DNA from: UBA8337 sp965657665
GTDB lineage: Bacteria > Pseudomonadota > Alphaproteobacteria > RS24
Length of the DNA: 5,309 nucleotides
Reading direction: 5' to 3'
NCBI GenBank assembly: GCA_965657665.1
Contig: CBFHPF010000096.1
Span: 1-5,309 of the forward strand
A model generated the notes under the pieces. The model ran no database searches. It was not told the DNA's origin and saw only the letters and a program-made list of their open reading frames with translations. Positions 1 to 5,309 of the stretch are shown piece by piece. Position 1 is the stretch's first letter, and each line of letters starts with the position of its first letter. Position numbers and translations under genes: made by a program.

Positions 1-1323
1 CTCGCTATGGCGGCTGAAAGCGATAAGAAAATCGCTGCCAATGAGGCGGGTGCGCTGGAAGGTTTGCCGATTGGCGTGAAGGATTTGTTTTGCACCAAAA
101 ATGTGCGCACAACGGCGTGTTCCAATATTCTCGGCGAGTTTATTCCGCCTTATGAAAGCACGGTAACGGCTAATTTATGGGCCGATGGTGCGGTCATGCT
201 CGGCAAATTGAATAATGATGAGTTTGCGATGGGCTCGTCTAACGAGACTTCGCGCTTTGGTGCTGTGCTCAATCCATATCGCGATGCGGATGGCGGGCAT
301 TTGGTGCCGGGTGGTTCATCGGGCGGCTCGTCGTCTGCGGTGGCGGCGCGTTTGGGCATTGCCGCCACGGCGACAGATACGGGTGGCTCTATTCGCCAGC
401 CTGCGGCCTTCACAGGCACAGTCGGTTTGAAGCCGACTTATGGGCGTTGTTCGCGCTGGGGCATTGTGGCCTTCGCCTCATCGCTCGACCAAGCCGGGCC
501 GATTACCCAAACCGTGCGTGATGCCGCGATGATGATGACGTCGATGGCGTCGTTTGATGCGAAAGACACAACATCGGTTAATAGCGATGTGCCTGATTAT
601 GAGGCCGCGCTGACAGGCGATATTAAAGGTTTGCGGGTCGGTATTCCGGCTGAATATCGCGTCGATAATATGCCTGCCGAAATTGAAAAGCTCTGGCAGC
701 AGGGCATTGATTGGTTGAAAGAGGCGGGCGCGGAAATAGTTGACGTGTCTTTGCCGCACACCAAATATGCGTTGCCCGCTGACTATATTATTGCACCGGC
801 TGAGGCGTCTTCCAATTTGGCGCGGTATGATGGTGTGCGCTATGGCGCGCGGCAGCAGGGCGTTGATATTGATGATATGTATGCGCAAACCCGCGCCGCC
901 GGTTTCGGTGACGAGGTAAAACGCCGTGTGATGATTGGCACTTACGCTTTGTCTGCCGGTTATTATGACGCCTATTACGTCAAGGCATTGCAAGTGCGCC
1001 GCTTGATTGCGGAAGACTTCACCAAGGCCTATGAGAAATGTGATGTGCTGCTGACACCAACCACGCCTTCGGCGGCGTTTGCGGTCGGTAAAAATGTCGA
1101 AGACCCGTTGGAAATGTATCTCAATGATGTGTTCACTGTGACGGTCAATCTGGCCGGACTGCCCGGGCTTTCCGTGCCGGCCGGCATTGATGGGCAGGGT
1201 TTGCCATTGGGTCTGCAATTAATCGGCAAGCCGTTTGGCGAAGAAGAATTGCTGCGCGTCGGTGATGTGCTGGAAAGCGCGGCCGGGTTTACCGCCCGTC
1301 CTGATGAATGGTGGAGTGCATAA
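1..1323 (+). CDS. gatA: Glutamyl-tRNA(Gln)/aspartyl-tRNA(Asn) amidotransferase subunit A, 5'-truncated by window edge
   Basis: GatA is the glutaminase/amidase subunit of cytosolic GatCAB. It releases ammonia from glutamine, which is used to convert Glu-tRNA(Gln) or Asp-tRNA(Asn) to the amidated form. The reading frame is open from base 1 (CTC GCT ATG), so the ATG at 7 is internal. Counting from it, the amidase-signature triad is complete: Lys25 in GVKDLF, cis-Ser104 in GGSSGGSSS and nucleophile Ser128 in DTGGSIRQP. The 24-residue spacing between the two serines is the family's. Arg307 (VKRRVM) and Asp374 (LNDVFT) fall where the glutamine-binding Arg and Asp of Staphylococcus aureus GatA (R358, D425) are expected; this equivalence is inferred from spacing. 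About 440 codons are visible against roughly 490 in the family, so about 50 N-terminal residues lie upstream. The TAA stop shares a base with the gatB ATG, indicating one operon. No lesions are seen. Confidence 0.97.
   Translation, partial: LAMAAESDKKIAANEAGALEGLPIGVKDLFCTKNVRTTACSNILGEFIPPYESTVTANLWADGAVMLGKLNNDEFAMGSSNETSRFGAVLNPYRDADGGHLVPGGSSGGSSSAVAARLGIAATATDTGGSIRQPAAFTGTVGLKPTYGRCSRWGIVAFASSLDQAGPITQTVRDAAMMMTSMASFDAKDTTSVNSDVPDYEAALTGDIKGLRVGIPAEYRVDNMPAEIEKLWQQGIDWLKEAGAEIVDVSLPHTKYALPADYIIAPAEASSNLARYDGVRYGARQQGVDIDDMYAQTRAAGFGDEVKRRVMIGTYALSAGYYDAYYVKALQVRRLIAEDFTKAYEKCDVLLTPTTPSAAFAVGKNVEDPLEMYLNDVFTVTVNLAGLPGLSVPAGIDGQGLPLGLQLIGKPFGEEELLRVGDVLESAAGFTARPDEWWSA
1310..1316 (+). promoter_or_regulatory. 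Ribosome binding site of gatB inside the gatA 3' end
   Basis: GGTGGAG lies within the last gatA codons, and its GGAG core (1313-1316) is 6 nt before the ATG at 1323. It decides the gatB start: an in-frame ATG at 1308 lies upstream of this site and would add five non-conserved residues (MVECI), so it is not used here. Confidence 0.75.
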
Positions 1324-2798
1324 TGGCTGACAATAAAAATCTGATAAGCGGCGCGACCGGCGATTGGGAAATCGTGCTGGGCCTTGAAGTGCACGCGCAA
1401 GTCGCCTCAAAAGCCAAATTGTTTTCCGGCGCGGCAACTGAGTTTGGCGCAGAGCCGAACAGCCAAGTATCGCTGGTCGATGCCGCCATGCCGGGCATGT
1501 TGCCGGTGATTAATGCGTTTTGTGTTGAACAAGCCGTGCGCACAGGGCTGGGCTTGAAGGCGCAGATTAATAAATATTCGGTCTTTGATCGCAAAAACTA
1601 TTTCTATCCTGACTTGCCGCAAGGCTATCAAATCTCGCAATTCCAGCAGCCGATTGTCGGCGAAGGCGCGATTGAGATTGACCTGGCTGAGGGCGAAGTG
1701 AAGACCGTGCGCATTGAGCGTCTGCACCTTGAGCAAGATGCCGGTAAATCGCTGCACGACCAAAGCCCAACACAGAGCTTTGTCGATTTGAATCGCTCCG
1801 GTGTCGCGCTGATGGAAATCGTATCATTTCCCGATATGCGTTCGGCAGCTGAGGCGCAAGCCTATGTGAAAAAGCTGCGCGCCATTTTACGCGCGCTGGG
1901 CACGTGCGATGGCAATATGGAGCAGGGCAGTATGCGCGCTGATGTCAACGTATCCGTGCGCAAGCCGGGCGATGAGCTGGGCACACGCTGCGAGATTAAA
2001 AACGTCAATTCCATCCGTTTCATCGGTCAAGCGATTGAATATGAAGCGCGCCGCCAAGTCGATTTGATTGAAGATGGCGGCGTGGTTGAACAGCAAACGC
2101 GCTTGTTTGACCCGAAAAACGGCGAAACCCGCGCCATGCGGTCGAAGGAAGAAGCGCATGATTATCGCTATTTCCCTGACCCGGATTTGCTGCCGCTCGA
2201 ATTTGACGATGCGTTTGTGTCAGCGATTGCCGACAATCTTCCCGAATTGCCGGATGATAAAAAAGCCCGCTTCGTGAAAGATTACGGCCTGTCGGCTTAT
2301 GATGCCGGTGTGCTGGTCGGTGAAGCTGAAAACGCCGCTTTCTTTGAGGCAGCGGCTGAAGGGCGTGATGCGAAAGCGGTTGCCAATATGGTTATCGGCT
2401 CGGTTTTTGCCGCGCTTAATAAAGCCGATTTGTCGATTGCCGATAGTCCGGTTAGCGCGCAGCAGGTCGGTGAATTGGTTGGGCTTTTGCAAGACGACAC
2501 GATTTCAAGCCGTATCGCCAAAGATGTTTTTGAAATGATGTTTGAGGAAGGCCCTGAGCAAGGCAAAGACCCATCCGTCATTGTCGAAGAAAAAGGCTTG
2601 AAGCAAGTCACCGATACGGGCGCGATTGAGGCGGCTGTTGATGAGGTGATTGCGGCCAATCCTGACAAAGTAGAACAAGCCAAAGAGCGGCCTAAAATGG
2701 CCGGTTGGTTTGTCGGTCAGGTGATGGCGGCGACAGGTGGTAAGGCCAATCCGCAAGCCGTAAACAAGCTAGTGATGGAGAAGCTGGGGCTCGAATAA
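1323..2798 (+). CDS. gatB: Aspartyl/glutamyl-tRNA(Asn/Gln) amidotransferase subunit B
   Basis: GatB carries the kinase-like/amidotransferase site of GatCAB: it phosphorylates the side-chain carboxylate of the misacylated tRNA and replaces the phosphate with ammonia channelled from GatA. The product is 491 aa, within the normal family range. The catalytic cradle domain (about residues 15-300) shows GLEVHAQV (20-27), NYFYPDLPQGYQISQ (92-106), LEQDAGKS (136-143), DLNRSGVALMEIVS (155-168), MRADVNVS (204-211), EIKNVNS (224-230) and RSKEEAHDYRYFPDPDL (273-289). The C-terminal helical and YqeY-like tRNA-binding tail (about 330-491) ends in the typical GQVMAATGGKANPQAVN (465-481). In the PET112-type signature, GVAL replaces the GVPL of many bacteria, which is a common alphaproteobacterial variant as far as I recall. 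The start is the ATG overlapping the gatA stop (TAATG), which suggests translational coupling. The stop codon sits in the loop of a hairpin (2781-2808). Confidence 0.98.
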   Translation: MADNKNLISGATGDWEIVLGLEVHAQVASKAKLFSGAATEFGAEPNSQVSLVDAAMPGMLPVINAFCVEQAVRTGLGLKAQINKYSVFDRKNYFYPDLPQGYQISQFQQPIVGEGAIEIDLAEGEVKTVRIERLHLEQDAGKSLHDQSPTQSFVDLNRSGVALMEIVSFPDMRSAAEAQAYVKKLRAILRALGTCDGNMEQGSMRADVNVSVRKPGDELGTRCEIKNVNSIRFIGQAIEYEARRQVDLIEDGGVVEQQTRLFDPKNGETRAMRSKEEAHDYRYFPDPDLLPLEFDDAFVSAIADNLPELPDDKKARFVKDYGLSAYDAGVLVGEAENAAFFEAAAEGRDAKAVANMVIGSVFAALNKADLSIADSPVSAQQVGELVGLLQDDTISSRIAKDVFEMMFEEGPEQGKDPSVIVEEKGLKQVTDTGAIEAAVDEVIAANPDKVEQAKERPKMAGWFVGQVMAATGGKANPQAVNKLVMEKLGLE

Positions 2799-2808
2799 AC
2801 CCCAGCTT
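2781..2808 (+). terminator. Stem-loop at the gatB stop codon, probable transcription end of gatAB
   Basis: A perfect 9-bp inverted repeat, AAGCTGGGG (2781-2789) and CCCCAGCTT (2800-2808), encloses a 10-nt loop that contains the gatB TAA (2796-2798). The left arm is coding (the KLGL codons). Only a short T stretch follows (TTTA from 2807), so it is a weak intrinsic terminator by sequence. It may also act as an mRNA 3' end stabiliser. Confidence 0.6.
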
Positions 2809-2825
2809 TACGTCATCAATAATTC

Positions 2826-2852
2826 TTTAAGGGCGATTTAGTCGCCTTTAAA
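2826..2852 (-). terminator. Stem-loop at the stop codon of the leftward crotonase operon
   Basis: An 11-nt inverted repeat (2826-2836 with 2842-2852; ten complementary pairs and one mismatch, at 2831/2847) has a 5-nt loop. The loop contains the TAA stop (2840-2838, minus strand) of the crotonase gene. The mismatch is A-C in minus-strand RNA and a G-U wobble in plus-strand RNA. In the leftward direction it is followed by an AT-rich stretch (GAATTATT) rather than a clean T-run. It could end transcription from either side of this convergent junction. Confidence 0.55.
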
Positions 2853-3641
2853 ATTCGCTTCGCGCTTTTCGTTAAAGGCCGTGACACCTTCTTTGAAGTC
2901 GGCAGTGCGACCGGCTGTGCGTTGCGCTTGCCGCTCATTATTCAACTGCTCTTCATATTTCGCGTCGACACTCTCCCACAATAGATTGCGGATAAGCTTT
3001 AGCGAGTGCGGGCCTTTTGACAATTCAGCAGCCAAAGCACCGGCTTCATCGAGCAATTTATCATCCGCCACAACGCGGTTGATAAGCCCCCATTCAAGCG
3101 CGGTCTTGCTCGGCAAGCGGTCGCCCATAATGGTTAATTCGCGGGCGCGGGCCATGCCGACAAGGCGCGGCAGCAAATAGGTTGCGCCACCATCCGGCAC
3201 CAAGCCGATGCGGCGGAAGGCTTGTAAGAAGAAAGCACTTTCATTGGCGACAACCATATCGCCCATCAGCGCAAAGCTCATGCCAACACCGGCGCACGGG
3301 CCGTTAACGGCAGAGACAATCGGGCAATGCAAATTGCGAAAGCGGCGCAGCAGCGGGTGATAGACTTTTTCCAACGCTTCACCGGCATCAGACGGGCGGT
3401 TGGATTTCGCCGTATCACCATCCATGCGGGCGACATTGGCACCGGCACAAAAACCACGACCAGCACCGGTAACAATAAGGGCGCGCACGCCATTATCCGG
3501 ATTTTCAACTTCATCCAATGCCAAATCCATTGAGGCCAACATGGCGGCACTCATGGCGTTAAGGGAATCCGGATCGTTAAAAGTCAGTGTTGCAACACTG
3601 TTTTCAATATCCAGTTTCAAAAGCTCATATTCAAAATTCAT
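2838..3641 (-). CDS. PaaG-like enoyl-CoA hydratase/isomerase family protein (downstream paralog)
   Basis: A crotonase-fold acyl-CoA enzyme of 267 aa, the usual length for a single-domain member. The N-terminal spiral core includes NDPDSLNAM (22-30), the oxyanion-hole segment GRGFCAGAN (61-69), YHPLLRR (94-100), NGPCAGVGMSFALMGD (113-128) and VPDGGATYLLPRLVG (148-162), followed by LEWGLINRVV (182-191) and the helical C-terminus EGVTAFNEKR (251-260). Aligned by eye to rat mitochondrial enoyl-CoA hydratase, catalytic Glu144 is Ser122 and Glu164 is Phe143, so simple hydratase chemistry is unlikely. Asp150 occupies the position of the catalytic Asp in PaaG and dienoyl-CoA isomerase, pointing to a double-bond or ring-epoxide isomerase; the substrate is unknown. 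The ATG at 3641 is chosen because GAGGGA lies just before it. A GTG at 3653 overlapping the upstream stop would add only four residues. It is the second gene of a two-gene operon. Confidence 0.9.
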   Translation of the reverse strand: MNFEYELLKLDIENSVATLTFNDPDSLNAMSAAMLASMDLALDEVENPDNGVRALIVTGAGRGFCAGANVARMDGDTAKSNRPSDAGEALEKVYHPLLRRFRNLHCPIVSAVNGPCAGVGMSFALMGDMVVANESAFFLQAFRRIGLVPDGGATYLLPRLVGMARARELTIMGDRLPSKTALEWGLINRVVADDKLLDEAGALAAELSKGPHSLKLIRNLLWESVDAKYEEQLNNERQAQRTAGRTADFKEGVTAFNEKREANFKGD

Positions 3642-3645
3642 AGTG

Positions 3646-3651
3646 TCCCTC
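3646..3651 (-). promoter_or_regulatory. Ribosome binding site of the downstream crotonase gene
   Basis: On the minus strand GAGGGA (3651-3646) overlaps the TGA of the upstream gene (3652-3650). Its GAGG part is 6 nt before the ATG at 3641. This favours the ATG over the GTG at 3653, for which the site would lie inside the coding sequence. The overlap of stop and ribosome site suggests coupled translation. Confidence 0.65.
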
Positions 3652-4489
3652 ACTTTTTCTCGCGTGCCGCTTTCATTTGCTCGGCTTCAATTTCGCGGAA
3701 ATTCGGTTTGCGTTTTTCGATAAAGGCTTTCACGCCTTCAAAGAAAACCGGCTGATTGGTGTAATGACGCTGCTCTTCTTTTTCAAAATCAAGCTGGTCA
3801 TGTATCGATTGCAACATCGCTTTGTCATGCGCCCGCACGGTTGCTTTTATGCCGGTAATGGAGCCTTGCCCCATGCGTTCAGCATATTCTTGCGCTTTGG
3901 CAACCAATTGCTCGTCAGGATGCACTTCCCAAACCATGCCCCATTCCAGCGCTTTATCAGCGGTCAAATTATCGCCCAAAAGGGCCATGCCATTGGCGCG
4001 CGCCCGACCCACGAGATTGGGCACCAGCCAGCTTGCGCCGACATCAGGGATGATGCCAAGCTGCGGCGCAAACACCAGACGAAATTTGGCGCTTTCAGCT
4101 GCCAGCACCAAATCACCCGACAAAGCAAGACCAACACCGCCACCGGCAGCCATGCCGTTAATCGCAGTGACAACCGGCTTCGGGCTGTCGACAACGGCGC
4201 GAACAAGCGGGTTGAAGCCGATTTCCATGCTATTGGCTGTCATATCACCGGGCGACATGCCTTCTTCACGCGGCCAGTTGCCGCCTGCCAAATCGGCACC
4301 GGCGCAAAAGCCGCGCCCATTGCCGGTCAACACAATAGCGCGCACGTCATCGTCTTCTGCCGCGCCGTTAATCGCGTCAATCAGCGCGAAAACCAAATCT
4401 TTGTTCAAGCTGTTCAGCACATCGGGGCGGTTCATGCGCAAGGTCAAAACGCCGCCATCGCTGAGCTCAGTCTGGATTACATCAGTCAT
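3650..4489 (-). CDS. PaaG-like enoyl-CoA hydratase/isomerase family protein (upstream paralog)
   Basis: A crotonase-superfamily protein of 279 aa and first gene of the leftward pair. Visible blocks in order are MNRPDVLNSLN (19-29), GNGRGFCAGADL (57-68, oxyanion hole), GFNPLVRAV (91-99), NGMAAGGGVGLALSGD (111-126), LGIIPDVGASWLVPNLVGRARA (144-165), LEWGMVWEV (181-189) and EGVKAFIEKRKPNF (251-264). The wording from FNPLVR through LVGRARA and LEWGMVW closely resembles E. coli PaaG (1,2-epoxyphenylacetyl-CoA isomerase). The two hydratase glutamates are replaced (Gly120 and Ala141 by eye alignment), while Asp149 matches the PaaG/dienoyl-CoA isomerase aspartate. A charged tail of about 14 residues (266-279) extends beyond the core. 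No other paa genes are visible, so a phenylacetate role is not shown; a general dienoyl- or enoyl-CoA isomerase is equally possible. The start is supported by GGGAGAG 7 nt upstream (GGAG core 9 nt upstream) and by the N-terminal fit to the family. Only 8 bp separate it from the downstream paralog. Confidence 0.92.
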   Translation of the reverse strand: MTDVIQTELSDGGVLTLRMNRPDVLNSLNKDLVFALIDAINGAAEDDDVRAIVLTGNGRGFCAGADLAGGNWPREEGMSPGDMTANSMEIGFNPLVRAVVDSPKPVVTAINGMAAGGGVGLALSGDLVLAAESAKFRLVFAPQLGIIPDVGASWLVPNLVGRARANGMALLGDNLTADKALEWGMVWEVHPDEQLVAKAQEYAERMGQGSITGIKATVRAHDKAMLQSIHDQLDFEKEEQRHYTNQPVFFEGVKAFIEKRKPNFREIEAEQMKAAREKK

Positions 4490-4496
4490 TAATCAT

Positions 4497-4503
4497 CTCT
4501 CCC
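4497..4503 (-). promoter_or_regulatory. Ribosome binding site of the upstream crotonase gene
   Basis: GGGAGAG on the minus strand (4503-4497), with GGAG 9 nt before the ATG at 4489. Another ATG (4496-4494) lies only 2 nt after the GGAGAG part and opens a four-codon out-of-frame reading. It is too close to the ribosome site to be the main start. Confidence 0.65.
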
Positions 4504-4512
4504 TTTATTTGA

Positions 4513-4540
4513 AGTTTACGGACAAAAGGCCTATTGGCAA
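4513..4540 (-). promoter_or_regulatory. Candidate sigma-70-type promoter for the leftward crotonase pair
   Basis: On the minus strand TTGCCA (4540-4535) matches the -35 consensus at 5 of 6 bases. It is followed after 16 nt by TAAACT (4518-4513), a 4 of 6 match to the -10 box. The predicted start near 4506 would give a leader of about 17 nt that just includes the ribosome binding site. This rests on consensus matching only. Confidence 0.35.
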
Positions 4541-4562
4541 GCGCCGCTTTATCTGATTAACT
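4534..4562 (+). promoter_or_regulatory. Weak candidate promoter for the rightward aldehyde dehydrogenase gene
   Basis: TTGGCA (4534-4539) matches the -35 consensus at 5 of 6 bases. The hexamer 17 nt on, TTAACT (4557-4562), matches the -10 box at only 3 of 6. The -35 overlaps that of the opposite promoter, because TTGGCAA reads TTGCCAA on the other strand. An activator-dependent or non-sigma-70 promoter is possible. Confidence 0.2.
4539..4549. repeat. Short odd-length palindrome in the divergent control region
   Basis: AAGCG-C-CGCTT is an 11-bp perfect dyad with a single central base. It lies against both candidate -35 elements in the 106-bp divergent spacer, so it could be a small operator half or whole site. 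No regulator family can be assigned, and a chance occurrence is quite possible. Confidence 0.25.
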
Positions 4563-4565
4563 TTT

Positions 4566-4581
4566 TGTCACACCAGTGATA
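4566..4581. repeat. Imperfect dyad next to the aldehyde dehydrogenase ribosome site
   Basis: TGTCAC-ACCA-GTGATA is a 6-nt inverted repeat with one mismatched pair (a G-U wobble if transcribed rightward) and a 4-nt spacer. It ends immediately before the ribosome binding site at 4582. It could be an operator or a leader hairpin affecting initiation. It is short, so confidence is low. Confidence 0.25.
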
Positions 4582-4590
4582 GGGGAGGAA
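4582..4590 (+). promoter_or_regulatory. Strong ribosome binding site of the aldehyde dehydrogenase gene
   Basis: GGGGAGGAA contains a full GGAGG (4584-4588) 7 nt before the ATG at 4596. This is the best Shine-Dalgarno match in the window and fixes the start codon. Confidence 0.85.
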
Positions 4591-4595
4591 TTATC

Positions 4596-5309
4596 ATGAG
4601 TGCAGCAGAGAAAATGCCCGAACTACCGGAAACATCCGAGGCTGATATTCGTCGTCTCGTTGATATGCAAAAAGCAGCGCACATTGCTGAAGGCCCAATG
4701 TCGGCCGAACGCCGTATTGATTTGATTGACCGCACCATTGCGCTGCTTGTTGAAAATGGCGATGCGATGGTTGACGCGCTGATGGCCGATTTTGGTAATC
4801 GTAGCCCTGAAGGCACGCTGGCCACTGATGTTGGCGGCACGTTGGGCGCGCTGAAATATGCCAAAAAGAATGTCCGTAAATGGATGAAAGCCTCCAAGCG
4901 TCACTCTATGTTCCCGCTCGGCCTTTTGGGTGCCAGCACACGGGTTGAGTATCAAGCTCTTGGTTGCGTCGGTAATGTTGTGCCGTGGAACTTCCCATTC
5001 AATCTGTGCTTCGGCCCGATGGGTTCGATTTTCGCAGCCGGTAACCGCACGATTATTAAGCCGTCAGAGTTTACCGTGCACAGTTCATTGCTGACCAAAG
5101 AATTGTGCGAGAAATATTTTGATGAGAGCGATGTTGCTGTTGTGTTGGGTGGGCCGGAAACCGGTGCCGCTTTCGCCAAGCAGCCGTTCGACCATTTGCT
5201 GTTCACCGGCGCGACTTCAATTGCCTCGCACATTATGCGCGCGGCAGCTGAAAATTTGACACCGGTAACTTTGGAACTGGGCGGCAAATCGCCGGTTATT
5301 GTTTCAGAC
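4596..5309 (+). CDS. CalB-like (coniferyl aldehyde dehydrogenase type) NAD(P)-dependent aldehyde dehydrogenase, 3'-truncated by window edge
   Basis: An aldehyde dehydrogenase superfamily enzyme that oxidises an aldehyde to its acid with NAD(P). The reading frame is open for 238 codons to the window end, about half of a typical 470-480 aa protein. After a short variable N-terminus come DALMADFGNRSPEGT (60-74), LKYAKKNVRKWMK (86-98), RVEYQALGCVGNVVPWNFPF (116-135) with the conserved Asn132, the cofactor-binding KPSE (Lys155), FDHLLFTGAT (198-207) of the nucleotide-binding fold, and LTPVTLELGGKSP (221-233) with general base Glu227. The catalytic Cys lies downstream of the window. The FGxRS segment, VEYQxLG and RAAAENLTPVTLELGGKSP recall CalB-type enzymes, which oxidise coniferyl aldehyde and also appear as broad fatty or aromatic aldehyde dehydrogenases, so the substrate is not settled. 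No signal peptide is seen, so it is probably cytosolic. It is transcribed divergently from the crotonase pair across a 106-bp spacer. Confidence 0.93.
   Translation, partial: MSAAEKMPELPETSEADIRRLVDMQKAAHIAEGPMSAERRIDLIDRTIALLVENGDAMVDALMADFGNRSPEGTLATDVGGTLGALKYAKKNVRKWMKASKRHSMFPLGLLGASTRVEYQALGCVGNVVPWNFPFNLCFGPMGSIFAAGNRTIIKPSEFTVHSSLLTKELCEKYFDESDVAVVLGGPETGAAFAKQPFDHLLFTGATSIASHIMRAAAENLTPVTLELGGKSPVIVSD

Noticed and set aside
478..1218. A 246-codon minus-strand open frame inside gatA
   Set aside because: It lies fully inside a conserved gene, no convincing ribosome site was noticed, and the product is unlike any family I know. It is a shadow of GatA codon use.
3639..3653. GTG start at 3653 for the downstream crotonase gene, overlapping the upstream stop as GTGA
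   Set aside because: A GTGA overlap is plausible, but the GAGGGA site lies after this GTG and at correct distance from the ATG at 3641. The extra residues MRDT have no family counterpart that I know.
3677..4492. A 271-codon plus-strand open frame covering almost the whole upstream crotonase gene in antisense
   Set aside because: Its translation has no recognisable domain, it is rich in His, Gln and Arg as expected for a complementary frame, and it mirrors the boundaries of a clearly conserved minus-strand gene. The overlapping 3822-4556 plus-strand frame is rejected for the same reason.
4480..4496. Mini-ORF ATG ATT AAT GAC TGA on the minus strand overlapping the start of the upstream crotonase gene
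   Set aside because: Its ATG is only 2 nt from the ribosome site and it has four codons, so it is more likely chance than a regulatory leader peptide.
4952..5287. Minus-strand open frames at the right end (4568-4955 and 4952-5287)
   Set aside because: The plus-strand frame here is an unmistakable aldehyde dehydrogenase with an excellent ribosome site, so the minus-strand frames are complementary-strand artefacts.
1..5309. Search for mobile elements, CRISPR repeats, tRNA or rRNA genes, riboswitches and attachment sites
   Set aside because: No long direct or inverted repeats, transposase-like frames, cloverleaf patterns or periodic repeats were seen. Nearly all bases are accounted for by five ordinary protein genes and two short intergenic gaps.

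Overview
The window reads as chromosomal DNA of an alphaproteobacterium. The basis is the wording of the GatA and GatB proteins (for example the NNDEFAMGSSNETS block in GatA and the DLNRSGVALMEIVS block in GatB) together with moderately GC-rich coding sequence. The genus cannot be named from the sequence alone. There is no sign of a phage, insertion sequence, CRISPR array, tRNA or rRNA, and all genes look intact except the two cut by the window edges.

Layout. Bases 1-1323 (+) hold the 3' part of gatA, missing about 50 N-terminal codons. It runs directly into gatB (1323-2798, +) through a one-base TAATG overlap. These are two of the three subunits of the tRNA-dependent amidotransferase GatCAB; gatC would be expected upstream of the window. 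gatB converges with a leftward pair of genes at 2799-2837. Each convergent gene has its stop codon in the loop of its own stem-loop (2781-2808 and 2826-2852), which probably gives compact back-to-back transcription ends.

Bases 2838-4489 (-) hold two tandem paralogous crotonase-fold proteins, separated by 8 bp and evidently one operon. Both have the oxyanion-hole motifs of the enoyl-CoA hydratase/isomerase superfamily. Both lack the two catalytic glutamates of true enoyl-CoA hydratases and carry the Asp of the PaaG / dienoyl-CoA isomerase type (IPDxG or VPDGG). They are better called PaaG-like acyl-CoA isomerases than hydratases. A 106-bp divergent control region (4490-4595) separates them from the 5' part of a CalB-like (coniferyl aldehyde dehydrogenase type) aldehyde dehydrogenase gene (4596 to the window end, +).

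How they fit together. GatAB is housekeeping translation machinery. The right half looks like part of a catabolic locus in which an aldehyde dehydrogenase would make an acid and CoA-linked isomerases would act after CoA activation. That is an inference from proximity; no CoA ligase, thiolase or regulator lies within the window. Nothing here clearly amounts to an undescribed system. The points most worth a second look are the paired crotonase paralogs with non-hydratase active sites, the stop-codon-in-loop hairpins, and the shared divergent control region.
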